DNA from: Stenotrophomonas_A sp036566925 | GTDB lineage: Bacteria; Pseudomonadota; Gammaproteobacteria; Xanthomonadales; Xanthomonadaceae | DNA: 6,512 nt | Assembly (NCBI GenBank): GCA_036566925.1 | Contig: DATCVI010000165.1 | Coordinates: forward strand, 1-6,512 | Direction of reading: 5' to 3' | Part shown: piece by piece, positions 1-5,931 of the stretch | Position numbering within the stretch: the stretch's first letter is position 1 | How the letters are laid out: each line of letters opens with the position of its first letter | The notes under the pieces: model-generated | Told to the model about the DNA's origin: nothing | The model's database searches: none | Seen by the model: only the letters and a program-made list of their open reading frames with translations | Program-made: the position numbers and the translations under genes

Positions 1-685
1 GCGTTCCCTCCTTGGCCCATTGCTCGGCGGCGTCGATGGCGGTGGCGATGGCACTGGCGTACCCGACTGCCGGCACGAACGTCTTGGCCGCGACGTCAAC
101 GGGTGCGCCCATCTTGCGCGCGATGCCGAGCTCTTGCTCCGTGGCATAGCGCCCCTTGAACATCAACGCGCCAAGGTGCGCGTACGATTGGTAGAGCCTT
201 TGCGCCGGGTTCTTCAACGTCTGGACGACAATGTGCCAGGCGCTCTCTGGTTCCGGAGGAAGCAGGGGCGAGCCGACTGTCATCTTGCCGGGCTCCCACT
301 GCGTTACCGGACCGCCGAGCTGGGCCGCCACGACCGCATTGCCGCAGCCGTCCGACGTAAGATCCTGGTGCTCACTGGCCAGGGCCGACGGTTCCGGTTT
401 TCGCGCCTCTGGCGTCGAGCCAAGCGGGTGTTCCAGCCGTTGCTCCTTGAGTGCGGTCGGGCCTTCGGTCTGTAGTTTGAACCGGGCATCGGGTATTCGC
501 TGCATCGGCAGGCATGCGACCTGGCCGCTGGCAGGGCCGTTACCTTGCTGCTTCATGGGGGAGGACTTGGGCGATATGACCTGCGTCTTTTCGTCCACCG
601 CCTTTTTGGGGGGCGGGTGCTTTCCCCGATTACCTTCCGAGGAGGTTCGATCCCACTGCGCCTTATGGCTTGCCTGTACTTTCAT
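1..685 (-). CDS. Candidate T3SS-secreted effector, N-terminal 228 aa (3' end outside window)
   Basis: On the minus strand a frame stays open from ATG at 685 to the left edge with no stop; the same frame has a TAA at 716-718, upstream of the ATG. A GGAAG ribosome-binding site (complement of 693-697) lies 7 nt from the ATG. Codon content is protein-like on this strand, whereas the overlapping plus-strand frames look like Arg-rich shadows. Residues 1-110 are rich in Ser, Lys, Pro, Gln and Glu with few hydrophobics, and there is no Sec signal peptide. This is the kind of disordered N-terminus common in type III substrates. From about 145 the protein looks folded (AWHIVVQTLKNPAQRLYQSY, then LGALMFKGRYATEQELGIAR), followed by an Ala/Gly/Val-rich stretch around 192-220. 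I do not recognise a family. A secreted effector or translocator-like role is inferred only from the neighbouring T3SS genes and the composition. The gene is divergent from the harpin-like gene at 930. Confidence 0.68.
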   Translation of the reverse strand, partial: MKVQASHKAQWDRTSSEGNRGKHPPPKKAVDEKTQVISPKSSPMKQQGNGPASGQVACLPMQRIPDARFKLQTEGPTALKEQRLEHPLGSTPEARKPEPSALASEHQDLTSDGCGNAVVAAQLGGPVTQWEPGKMTVGSPLLPPEPESAWHIVVQTLKNPAQRLYQSYAHLGALMFKGRYATEQELGIARKMGAPVDVAAKTFVPAVGYASAIATAIDAAEQWAKEGT

Positions 686-929
686 CGACAGTCTTCCGTC
701 AGAGGTGATGTCCGCTTATGGGCCGCACGCGCTGCGCTCGGGTAATAAACATGTAGGAACACCGCGCCCCGGAGTGCGGCAGGTTTGGCGGCGTTGGGCT
801 GCTTCGCTGCTTCGTTCTCCTTCGCACCACGATATGAAGCGTTCGTGGAAGGAGCGGGCAAAACCTATGTATTGCCCATGCGCGCGGATGCGCCGCTATA
901 GATGTCATTCCGTAGTTGGAGGAACCACC
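686..929. promoter_or_regulatory. Divergent intergenic region with TTCG tetrads and promoter-like elements
   Basis: This 244-bp gap separates two divergent candidate substrate genes. On the plus strand TTCG occurs at 803-806, 811-814, 821-824 and 842-845. The last two form TTCGC-N16-TTCGT, one base longer than the PIP box (TTCGB-N15-TTCGB) recognised by HrpX-type AraC regulators. For the plus-strand gene, a -10-like TATAGA at 897-902 has a -35-like TTGCCC at 872-877 (spacer 19). A second possible pair is TATGTA at 866-871 with TTCGTG at 842-847 (spacer 18). For the minus-strand gene, an AT-rich island at 743-755 is the only promoter-like spot, with no convincing -35. All assignments are by eye. 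Confidence 0.3.
918..923 (+). promoter_or_regulatory. Shine-Dalgarno site fixing the start at 930
   Basis: GGAGGA sits 6 nt before the ATG at 930. This strong site decides the start of the harpin-like gene, even though the same frame stays open for about 230 codons further upstream. Confidence 0.8.
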
Positions 930-1430
930 ATGAATCCCATGCGAGCGATCAATTCGGGCAGTTTGAGCGGTGCGGCAGGCGGGCTGTCGTCGCAGCTTGG
1001 CGGGCTGGGCAAGAGTGTGGACGTGCAAAAACTCGGTGCCGATGTAGTAAGGCCTTCTGCCATGGGCATGGCCGGCATGGGCGCCATGGCGGTGGGTGCC
1101 GGCGCGCGCGCTGCGATGGCCGGGGCCGCCGTGGGCATGCCGGCAGCGGCGCCTGGAAGGGGGGCAGCGTCGGCGCTGGCGAGTCCACCCGGCGGTGGTG
1201 CCGGTGCGGCCGAAGCGGCGAGCGGCGGCGGACAGTCCGCAGGTGCACAAGGCGCTGCGGGCGGCGCCGAACAAAGCGCTCAATCAGGCATGGAACTGCT
1301 CAGCAAGGCCATGGATCTTTTCGGCCAAGTCCTGTCCACCGTGCAATCGGCTATCAGTGATGTGACGAACATGCTGCAGCCGCTGATGGCCATGGCCGGC
1401 TCTCTGCCATCGATGGGCAAGGGCCAGTAG
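930..1430 (+). CDS. Gly/Ala/Met-rich cysteine-free secreted protein, harpin-like
   Basis: Encodes 166 aa ending in TAG. By my count it has 33 Gly, 37 Ala and 14 Met, no Cys, Trp, Tyr or His, and a single Phe. Residues 1-30 are Ser/Gly/Leu-rich; 43-75 are an Ala/Gly/Met low-complexity stretch; 80-118 are Gly/Ala/Ser/Gln-rich. Residues 120-155 (starting MELLSKAMDLFGQVLSTVQS) look like an amphipathic helix, followed by a short Gly/Lys tail. There is no Sec signal peptide. Glycine-rich, cysteine-free small proteins with an amphipathic helix encoded beside T3SS genes are typical of harpins (HrpZ, PopA, Hpa1 type), which are type III secreted and act outside the bacterium or in translocation. The role is inferred from composition and position only; I see no family-specific motif. 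A pilus or needle component or a small translocator is an alternative. The start is set by the strong ribosome-binding site. The gene converges on sctO, and the shared hairpin begins 18 nt after its stop. Confidence 0.72.
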   Translation: MNPMRAINSGSLSGAAGGLSSQLGGLGKSVDVQKLGADVVRPSAMGMAGMGAMAVGAGARAAMAGAAVGMPAAAPGRGAASALASPPGGGAGAAEAASGGGQSAGAQGAAGGAEQSAQSGMELLSKAMDLFGQVLSTVQSAISDVTNMLQPLMAMAGSLPSMGKGQ

Positions 1431-1448
1431 TCTTGCTCCAAGCAGGAG

Positions 1449-1478
1449 ATCGTCGCCTTCGCTTAGCGGGGCGACGAT
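1449..1478. terminator. Hairpin between converging genes, probable shared terminator
   Basis: A perfect 9-bp stem pairs ATCGTCGCC (1449-1457) with GGCGACGAT (1470-1478). An inner 3-bp stem (CGC 1460-1462 with GCG 1466-1468) closes a TTA loop. On the plus strand the stem is followed by TTCTTCC, a modest T-rich tail, so it would best terminate the harpin-like gene. On the minus strand the following bases (CTCCTGC) are not T-rich, so termination of the sct operon here is less sure. The TTA loop is the TAA stop codon of sctO read on the minus strand, so the stem overlaps the last sctO codons. Confidence 0.6.
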
Positions 1479-1828
1479 TCTTCCAGGAGTCGTCTGGCCT
1501 TTTCCAGCGCGACGCGTGCCGATCGCAGCTGCGGGGTCATCTCATCGAGCTGCTTCGCCAGCGCCTGGGCTTGTCTGCCAAGCGATGCTGCCTGCGTTTG
1601 ATGCGCGCATGCCCGTCGCATGACGAGCGTGTAGCGGGCGGCCCCCGCTTCGGCATGGCGCAGGCATTGCCTGCCGGCGGCCTGCTGTGCCTCGTACTCA
1701 CGCGTGAGCGCCGATAGGGCTTGCCGCAGTTGTCCGCGGGCATCCAGCAGCTGGCGCCAATTCCGCTGCGCACGCAGCAACCGGATGCGCCGCAGCCGGA
1801 TCATCTGCGCCGGCGGCGGGGCGCTCAC
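1463..1828 (-). CDS. sctO: SctO-like T3SS ATPase stalk protein (FliJ/YscO type)
   Basis: Encodes 121 aa with a GTG start at 1828 that overlaps the sctN stop as GTGA; GAGGA lies 9 nt upstream of the GTG. From residue 9 the protein is almost wholly helical and rich in Arg, Gln, Leu, Ala and Glu (for example IRLLRAQRNWRQLLDARGQL at 15-34 and MTPQLRSARVALEKARRLLE at 97-116), consistent with the two-helix antiparallel coiled coil of SctO/FliJ. The family inserts into the centre of the hexameric ATPase and links it to SctV, helping to unfold and deliver substrates. Sequence in this family is poorly conserved, so the call rests on size, coiled-coil character and the position immediately after sctN, where sctO/fliJ is usually found. 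An internal ATG at 1804 is an alternative start. It is the last gene of the unit visible here; no sctP follows. Confidence 0.78.
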   Translation of the reverse strand: MSAPPPAQMIRLRRIRLLRAQRNWRQLLDARGQLRQALSALTREYEAQQAAGRQCLRHAEAGAARYTLVMRRACAHQTQAASLGRQAQALAKQLDEMTPQLRSARVALEKARRLLEESSPR

Positions 1829-3120
1829 GTGCCGTCGTCCTCGAAAATCTCGCTCAACGCCGATCGGGTCTGCGCTAGCGTCGAGTTGCATTCCTGCTGC
1901 TGCAGGAACCGTAGCAGGCTGGCGTGGTGAGCAATGGCCTGGTCGGCGTCTGCATCGGACCCCGGCTTGTACTCACCGATCTGGATCAGCCACTGCAGTT
2001 CTTCATGGCGTGCGAACCAGTGACGGAAGCGCGCGGCATGCTGGCGCTGCTGTGGCGCGGCCAGTGAATCGAACAGGCGGCTCTGGCTGCGAAGCAGGTC
2101 GATGGCCGGATAGTGCGCGGCCTGGGCCAGCGTCGATGACAACTGGATATGCCCATCCATGAGCGAGCGGATTTCTTCCGCCAGCGGCTCGTCGTCGTGC
2201 TCGCAAAGCATCGTATAAAAGCCGGTGACGCTGCCCACGGGCCCACGCCCGGAGGCCTCGACCAACTGCGCGATCCGCGCGTGTACGCTAGGCGGATAGC
2301 CACCGGCGCCAGCGGGTTCGCCCAGGGCCAGGCCCAGTTCCCGGCCGGCCCTGGCGTAGCGGGTCAGCGAGTCGAGCAACAGCAGCACATGCTGGCCTCG
2401 GTCGCGTAATCTGCAGGCGAGGCGGCCGGCCAGTTCCGCTGCACACAGCCTCTCGGCCGGCGATCGATCGCTGGTGGCGACCACCGCAATCGCCGAACCG
2501 CGGCGCGCCCCGAGGTGGCGCTGGAGAAAATCGGCGACCTCCCGGCTGCGCTCACCGATAAGGGCCAGCACGACGGTGTCGCAGCAGATATGCCGCGCAA
2601 AGGAGCCCAGCAACGTGCTCTTGCCCGCGCCTGCGGGCGCGAAGATTCCCAAGCGTTGGCCCTGGCCGCAAGTCAGCAGACCGTCAACGGCCCGCCAGCC
2701 GGTGGTAATCGGGCAATCGATGAGGGGCCTGGCCAGCGGCGCAATCGTCGACAGCACGGGTGCCGCGTTTCGAGGCAACGCCGGCCCGCCATCCAGGGCC
2801 TCGCCCAAGCCGTTGATCACCCTGCCGCGCGCTTCCCATGCATCAACGTCCAGGCCTTCGGCACGGCAACTTTCCACCTCGCAGATCGAGGACAGCCCGT
2901 TTACGCCGCGCAAGGGCAGCACCAGGGCGAGCGGCCCCTCCAGTCCCACCACCTCACCCAGCTGCTCGACCCCGTGGGCGCCACCCCGAATGCGCACGCG
3001 CTCGCCGATATGCACTGAAAGACCGGCCACGCGAATCAACACGCCGCGCGCATCGACAATCTTGCCCGACAGCTTGGGCTGCCACGCGTCGCCGGTTGCA
3101 GGGCCTGGCCAATCCTTCAC
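1825..3120 (-). CDS. sctN: Type III secretion ATPase SctN
   Basis: Encodes 431 aa, the usual length for SctN/FliI. The start is GTG at 3120, overlapping the sctV stop as GTGA. The frame stays open upstream, but those residues are the out-of-frame 3' end of sctV and do not resemble the family. This is a cytoplasmic hexameric ATPase related to F1-beta that detaches chaperones and unfolds substrates at the base of the export apparatus. Visible motifs: an N-terminal beta-barrel region to about 95; Walker A APAGAGKS at 161-168; LIGERSREV with catalytic Glu190; VVATSDRSPAER at 213-224; Walker B VLLLLDS at 245-251 (Asp250); GYPPS at 274-278; DGHIQLS at 322-328; YPAID at 337-341; and SR at 347-348, near the arginine-finger position. 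The C-terminal helical domain spans about 350-431. All catalytic residues are kept, so it should be active. FliI is the nearest alternative; the neighbours and the SctV type favour an injectisome. Confidence 0.96.
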   Translation of the reverse strand: MKDWPGPATGDAWQPKLSGKIVDARGVLIRVAGLSVHIGERVRIRGGAHGVEQLGEVVGLEGPLALVLPLRGVNGLSSICEVESCRAEGLDVDAWEARGRVINGLGEALDGGPALPRNAAPVLSTIAPLARPLIDCPITTGWRAVDGLLTCGQGQRLGIFAPAGAGKSTLLGSFARHICCDTVVLALIGERSREVADFLQRHLGARRGSAIAVVATSDRSPAERLCAAELAGRLACRLRDRGQHVLLLLDSLTRYARAGRELGLALGEPAGAGGYPPSVHARIAQLVEASGRGPVGSVTGFYTMLCEHDDEPLAEEIRSLMDGHIQLSSTLAQAAHYPAIDLLRSQSRLFDSLAAPQQRQHAARFRHWFARHEELQWLIQIGEYKPGSDADADQAIAHHASLLRFLQQQECNSTLAQTRSALSEIFEDDGT

Positions 3121-5198
3121 GGCGCGAGCCAGCAACGTTCGATCCGCAACTCCGTGTCGCCCCGCCCAACTTCTTCGAACGCCAGTACCGGGGCGGTGGC
3201 AGAGATGCTGCCAAACAGTTGCGCCAAGTGGGGCCGCAGGACGGCCGAGGTCAGTATCGGCGTGGCCCGCCCGTTGCGCTCGATCACCAGTGCCTCCACC
3301 CATTCGAGCATCGCCGCTGACGGCAGGAACTCCGGCTCGCCGTCGGTTCCTGGCTGGATGCAGGTTTCCAATTGTTGCTGCCACGAGGGCTCGATGACCT
3401 CGGCGTCCAGGCGGGTGCCGTCCGGATCACGGTAGCGACGACAGATCTGCTCGCCCAGCGCGATGCGTGCGTGGCGTAGCAACACGTCCTGGTTCAGCTC
3501 CGAAGCCGGTATGGCCAGCAGTGCATCCAGTATCCGGCGCAGATTGCGGATGCTGATGCCATCTGCGAGCAACGCGCGCAGCGTGCGCGTCAGCGCAATG
3601 GCGCCGACACGCGATTCGAACTGGGTGACCAATGCATCGAATTCCCGCGACAGCTGGCCGAGCATGAAGCGGGTGTCCTGCAGGCCGAAGAAGTGCGCGG
3701 CCCGCAACTGGCAGATCTCCAGCAGATGTAGGCACAGCGCTTCGTCGCCATCGGTGGACACCACGTCATCGGCGCGGAGTGTTGCAGCGACATCCCTGGG
3801 CAACCATCGCGATATGGCATAGCCAGGGCGGTATCCATCGGTGGCCTGTGGTAGCGGCGTGCCCTGGGTGCTGACCAGCAGGCATCCGGGTACCAGCGTG
3901 CTGCTTTCGAACGGAACTTCTTCGATATCCACCACGTAGTGATGCGCGGGGAGCAGGTCGTCGCGCAGCAAGCACACGCCGGGGAACGGCGAGCCGGTGG
4001 TGAGGGTGAGCTGTCGACGCAGGTTTGAGAGCCGATGGTTCAACGCCTCGGGGGCGAGCGCTTGCAACGCGCTCGGGTTGATCCGCACCCGCAGCGGCGC
4101 CGAGGTGCCGAGTTCGACGTCGTCGAGGATGCGCGGCAGGTAGCCGCCGCCGTCGCGCGCCATCGCCGGCATGCTCGCGCGTCGAGCGTTGGCGTTGACC
4201 CGGGCACGCTTCTGGATCGCAAAGGTCAAGGTGCCCAGGGCCAGGCTGGCCGGAAGGAAAGGAAACAACGGCATCCCCGGGAGCAGGCCGAACGCCAGCA
4301 GCAGCATGGCGGTGGCGCCCATGGCGCGTGGAAGTTGCCTGAGCTGGCTGGCGACTTCAGAGGCCAGGCCGCCGTCGCCCTCTTCGGTGTCGGTGCTGCA
4401 CACGCGGGTGATGAGGATGGCCGCCGCCATGGCGCTCAGAAGCGACGGGATCTGTGCGACCAGGCCGTCGCCGATGGTGAGGAGGGTGTAGCTGCGCGCC
4501 GCATCGGCGAACGGCAGCCCGCGCTGGAGCATGCCCACGGCGATACCGCCGGCGAGATTGACCGCGGCGACCAGGAACGTCGCAATGCTGTCGCCCTTGA
4601 CGAATTTCATCGCGCCATCCATAGCGCCATACAGGTAGGTTTCCTGTTCCATCTCGCGCCTGCGCTGGCCGGCCTGCGAGGCGCTCAGCAGCCCGGACCG
4701 CAGGTCGGCGTCCACGCTCATCTGCCGGCCCGGGATGCTGTCGAGCGTGAAGCGCGCGGCGACCTCGGCCACCCGGTCGCCGCCCTTGGCGATCACGATG
4801 AACTGCACCACGCCCAGCACGACGAAGACCACCAGGCCAACCACGACGTTGGCACCCGCCGCCACGCTGCCGACCGCGTGGATGATTTCGCCTGCGCGGG
4901 CTTCCAGCAAGATCATGCGGGTCGAGGCGATCGAGATGGCCAGCCGCAGTAAGGTCGCGCCGAGCAGCATGGCAGGGAAGCTCGACAGGTCGCTGGCGCG
5001 CCGAACCTGCAAGGTCGCCGTCAGCAGCAGCAGGCTGATCAGGAAACTTGCGCCGATGGCCAGGTCCAGGACCCACGGCGCAACCGGGACCACCAGCAAA
5101 CCAAGAATGCCGACCGTGACTGCGGCGGCGGCCAGATGGTTGTGAGGGGAGCCGAAGAACGAGCGCTCAAACAGCAGGCGCGGGCGCGGGAATCGCAT
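3117..5198 (-). CDS. sctV: Type III export gate protein SctV (FlhA/LcrD/HrcV family)
   Basis: Encodes 693 aa from ATG at 5198, a normal length and apparently complete. SctV forms the nonameric export gate, with an inner-membrane part and a cytoplasmic ring that docks chaperone-substrate complexes. About eight hydrophobic segments fall between residues 20 and 330. The FHIPEP-family signature is intact at about 149-169 (RFTLDSIPGRQMSVDADLRS), followed by FVKGDSIA at 199-206 and LLTIGDGLVAQIPSLLSAMA at 239-258. The large cytoplasmic domain fills about 350-693. The Ser and Arg in MSVDADLRSG are typical of injectisome SctV. The chosen start overlaps sctU by 32 nt but has no good ribosome-binding site. 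An in-frame ATG at 5264 has AAGGA 8 nt upstream and would add a Lys/Arg-rich 22-residue leader, at the cost of a 98-nt overlap with sctU. The leader falls where sctU encodes its conserved linker, so I prefer 5198. The stop is shared with the sctN start (GTGA). Confidence 0.95.
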   Translation of the reverse strand: MRFPRPRLLFERSFFGSPHNHLAAAAVTVGILGLLVVPVAPWVLDLAIGASFLISLLLLTATLQVRRASDLSSFPAMLLGATLLRLAISIASTRMILLEARAGEIIHAVGSVAAGANVVVGLVVFVVLGVVQFIVIAKGGDRVAEVAARFTLDSIPGRQMSVDADLRSGLLSASQAGQRRREMEQETYLYGAMDGAMKFVKGDSIATFLVAAVNLAGGIAVGMLQRGLPFADAARSYTLLTIGDGLVAQIPSLLSAMAAAILITRVCSTDTEEGDGGLASEVASQLRQLPRAMGATAMLLLAFGLLPGMPLFPFLPASLALGTLTFAIQKRARVNANARRASMPAMARDGGGYLPRILDDVELGTSAPLRVRINPSALQALAPEALNHRLSNLRRQLTLTTGSPFPGVCLLRDDLLPAHHYVVDIEEVPFESSTLVPGCLLVSTQGTPLPQATDGYRPGYAISRWLPRDVAATLRADDVVSTDGDEALCLHLLEICQLRAAHFFGLQDTRFMLGQLSREFDALVTQFESRVGAIALTRTLRALLADGISIRNLRRILDALLAIPASELNQDVLLRHARIALGEQICRRYRDPDGTRLDAEVIEPSWQQQLETCIQPGTDGEPEFLPSAAMLEWVEALVIERNGRATPILTSAVLRPHLAQLFGSISATAPVLAFEEVGRGDTELRIERCWLAP

Positions 5199-5931
5199 CT
5201 TCGTGTGCGGCCTGTTGGTGGCTATGGCGTGCTTGTTGCTTGATTTCCGGCGAGCCTTCCTCATCGCGTCGTTCCTTGCGAAGCTCTTCCAGGCTCATCC
5301 GCAGCTGGCGCAGGCGCAGCCGATGCTTGAGCCACAAATCGCCCAATGCCAGCGGTAGCAGCGCCGCGCCGGTCTGCGCCAGTTGCAGCAGTGGGCCGCG
5401 GCCGCCACGCAGCAGATGCAGAGTGGGTTCTTCCAGGGCCATCGCGGCTGGCAGCTCGGCCAATGCATGGATCGCAACAAACAGAAGTACCAGCCCACAC
5501 ACGCTCACGTGAAGCAGCGTGCTGACCAGGTCGGCGACTTTGTCCAGGCTGAAAGCCTGCTTGAGATTCTGGGCCGGGTTCAGTCGCTGCGGGCGCGGCC
5601 GCATGGCTTTCCACGAGGGCTGGAAGCGCGTCTGTGCCAGGCCGATTGCCAGACCCCCGAGCAGCGTCAGCAGGACAAAGGCGCCGCAAAAAAGCACCAG
5701 CGTCGGCAGCAGGGTCGTGGAGATCACGCTGACCGACCCGGTATCCGGGGCAGTCACTTGCAGCAGAAGACGCCAGTAGATTCCCGTGGCAGGAGGCGCC
5801 AGGAAGAACAGGATTGCACTGGCCAGCAGCAGGCCCAGCGCGGCGGTCAGCGTGTTGCTGTGGGCGACTTCGCCGCGGGCGGTAGCCTCGCGCAGCCGGC
5901 GCTCGGTCGGTGGCTGAGTCTTTTCGCTCAT
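5167..5931 (-). CDS. sctU: SctU export apparatus protein lacking the C-terminal autocleavage domain
   Basis: Encodes 254 aa from ATG at 5931, overlapping the sctT stop as ATGA. SctU/FlhB/YscU proteins are usually about 340-360 aa: four membrane segments, a cytoplasmic linker, then an autoproteolytic domain cut within NPTH that switches substrate specificity. Here the N-terminal signature is clear (SEKTQPPTERRLREATARGE at 2-21). Hydrophobic segments lie at about 28-46, 70-98, 134-158 and 181-203, with the conserved loop RLNPAQNLKQAFSLDKVADL at 116-135. The linker is also conserved (LRMSLEELRKERRDEEGSPE at 210-229). The protein then ends in a His/Gln/Ala/Pro tail and a TGA at 5169-5167, with no NPTH and no C-domain. 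Reading past the stop in this frame, or in the sctV frame that takes over, gives no NPTH-like sequence, so a simple frameshift does not explain the loss. It is membrane-competent by sequence; cleavage-dependent switching cannot occur with this polypeptide alone. Confidence 0.92.
   Translation of the reverse strand: MSEKTQPPTERRLREATARGEVAHSNTLTAALGLLLASAILFFLAPPATGIYWRLLLQVTAPDTGSVSVISTTLLPTLVLFCGAFVLLTLLGGLAIGLAQTRFQPSWKAMRPRPQRLNPAQNLKQAFSLDKVADLVSTLLHVSVCGLVLLFVAIHALAELPAAMALEEPTLHLLRGGRGPLLQLAQTGAALLPLALGDLWLKHRLRLRQLRMSLEELRKERRDEEGSPEIKQQARHSHQQAAHEDAIPAPAPAV
5273..5277 (-). promoter_or_regulatory. Possible ribosome-binding site for an alternative sctV start at 5264
   Basis: On the minus strand AAGGA lies 8 nt upstream of an in-frame ATG at 5264-5262, inside sctU. 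It is better placed than anything before the ATG at 5198. However, it also encodes a conserved Lys-Glu pair of the SctU linker, so it may be coincidental. Confidence 0.3.

Noticed and set aside
20..475. Plus-strand open frame of 151 aa
   Set aside because: Arg/Leu/His-rich composition with no recognisable features. It is antisense to the minus-strand frame 1..685, whose translation looks like a normal protein.
921..926. GGAACC as the first half of a HrpL-type hrp box
   Set aside because: No CCAC element follows at 15-16 nt, and the sequence is part of the ribosome-binding site.
231..929. Upstream in-frame extension of the harpin-like gene (open to about 231)
   Set aside because: The translation is Cys/Ser/Arg/Pro-rich and unlike the real protein, part of it is antisense to the better-supported minus-strand gene 1..685, and a strong ribosome-binding site sits just before the ATG at 930.
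699..1283. Minus-strand open frame of 194 aa opposite the harpin-like gene
   Set aside because: His/Arg/Cys-rich shadow typical of the complement of Gly/Ala codons; it also has no good ribosome-binding site.
3121..3384. Upstream in-frame extension of sctN to an ATG at 3384
   Set aside because: It overlaps the conserved C-terminus of sctV out of frame, and its residues do not match SctN. The GTG at 3120 gives the normal family length.
2474..3397. Plus-strand open frame of 307 aa antisense to sctN and the end of sctV
   Set aside because: It is a shadow of strongly supported genes; its Ser/Pro/Arg-rich translation shows no family features.
4035..4952. Plus-strand open frame of 305 aa antisense to sctV
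   Set aside because: Gln/Arg/His/Asp-rich shadow of the conserved sctV coding sequence.
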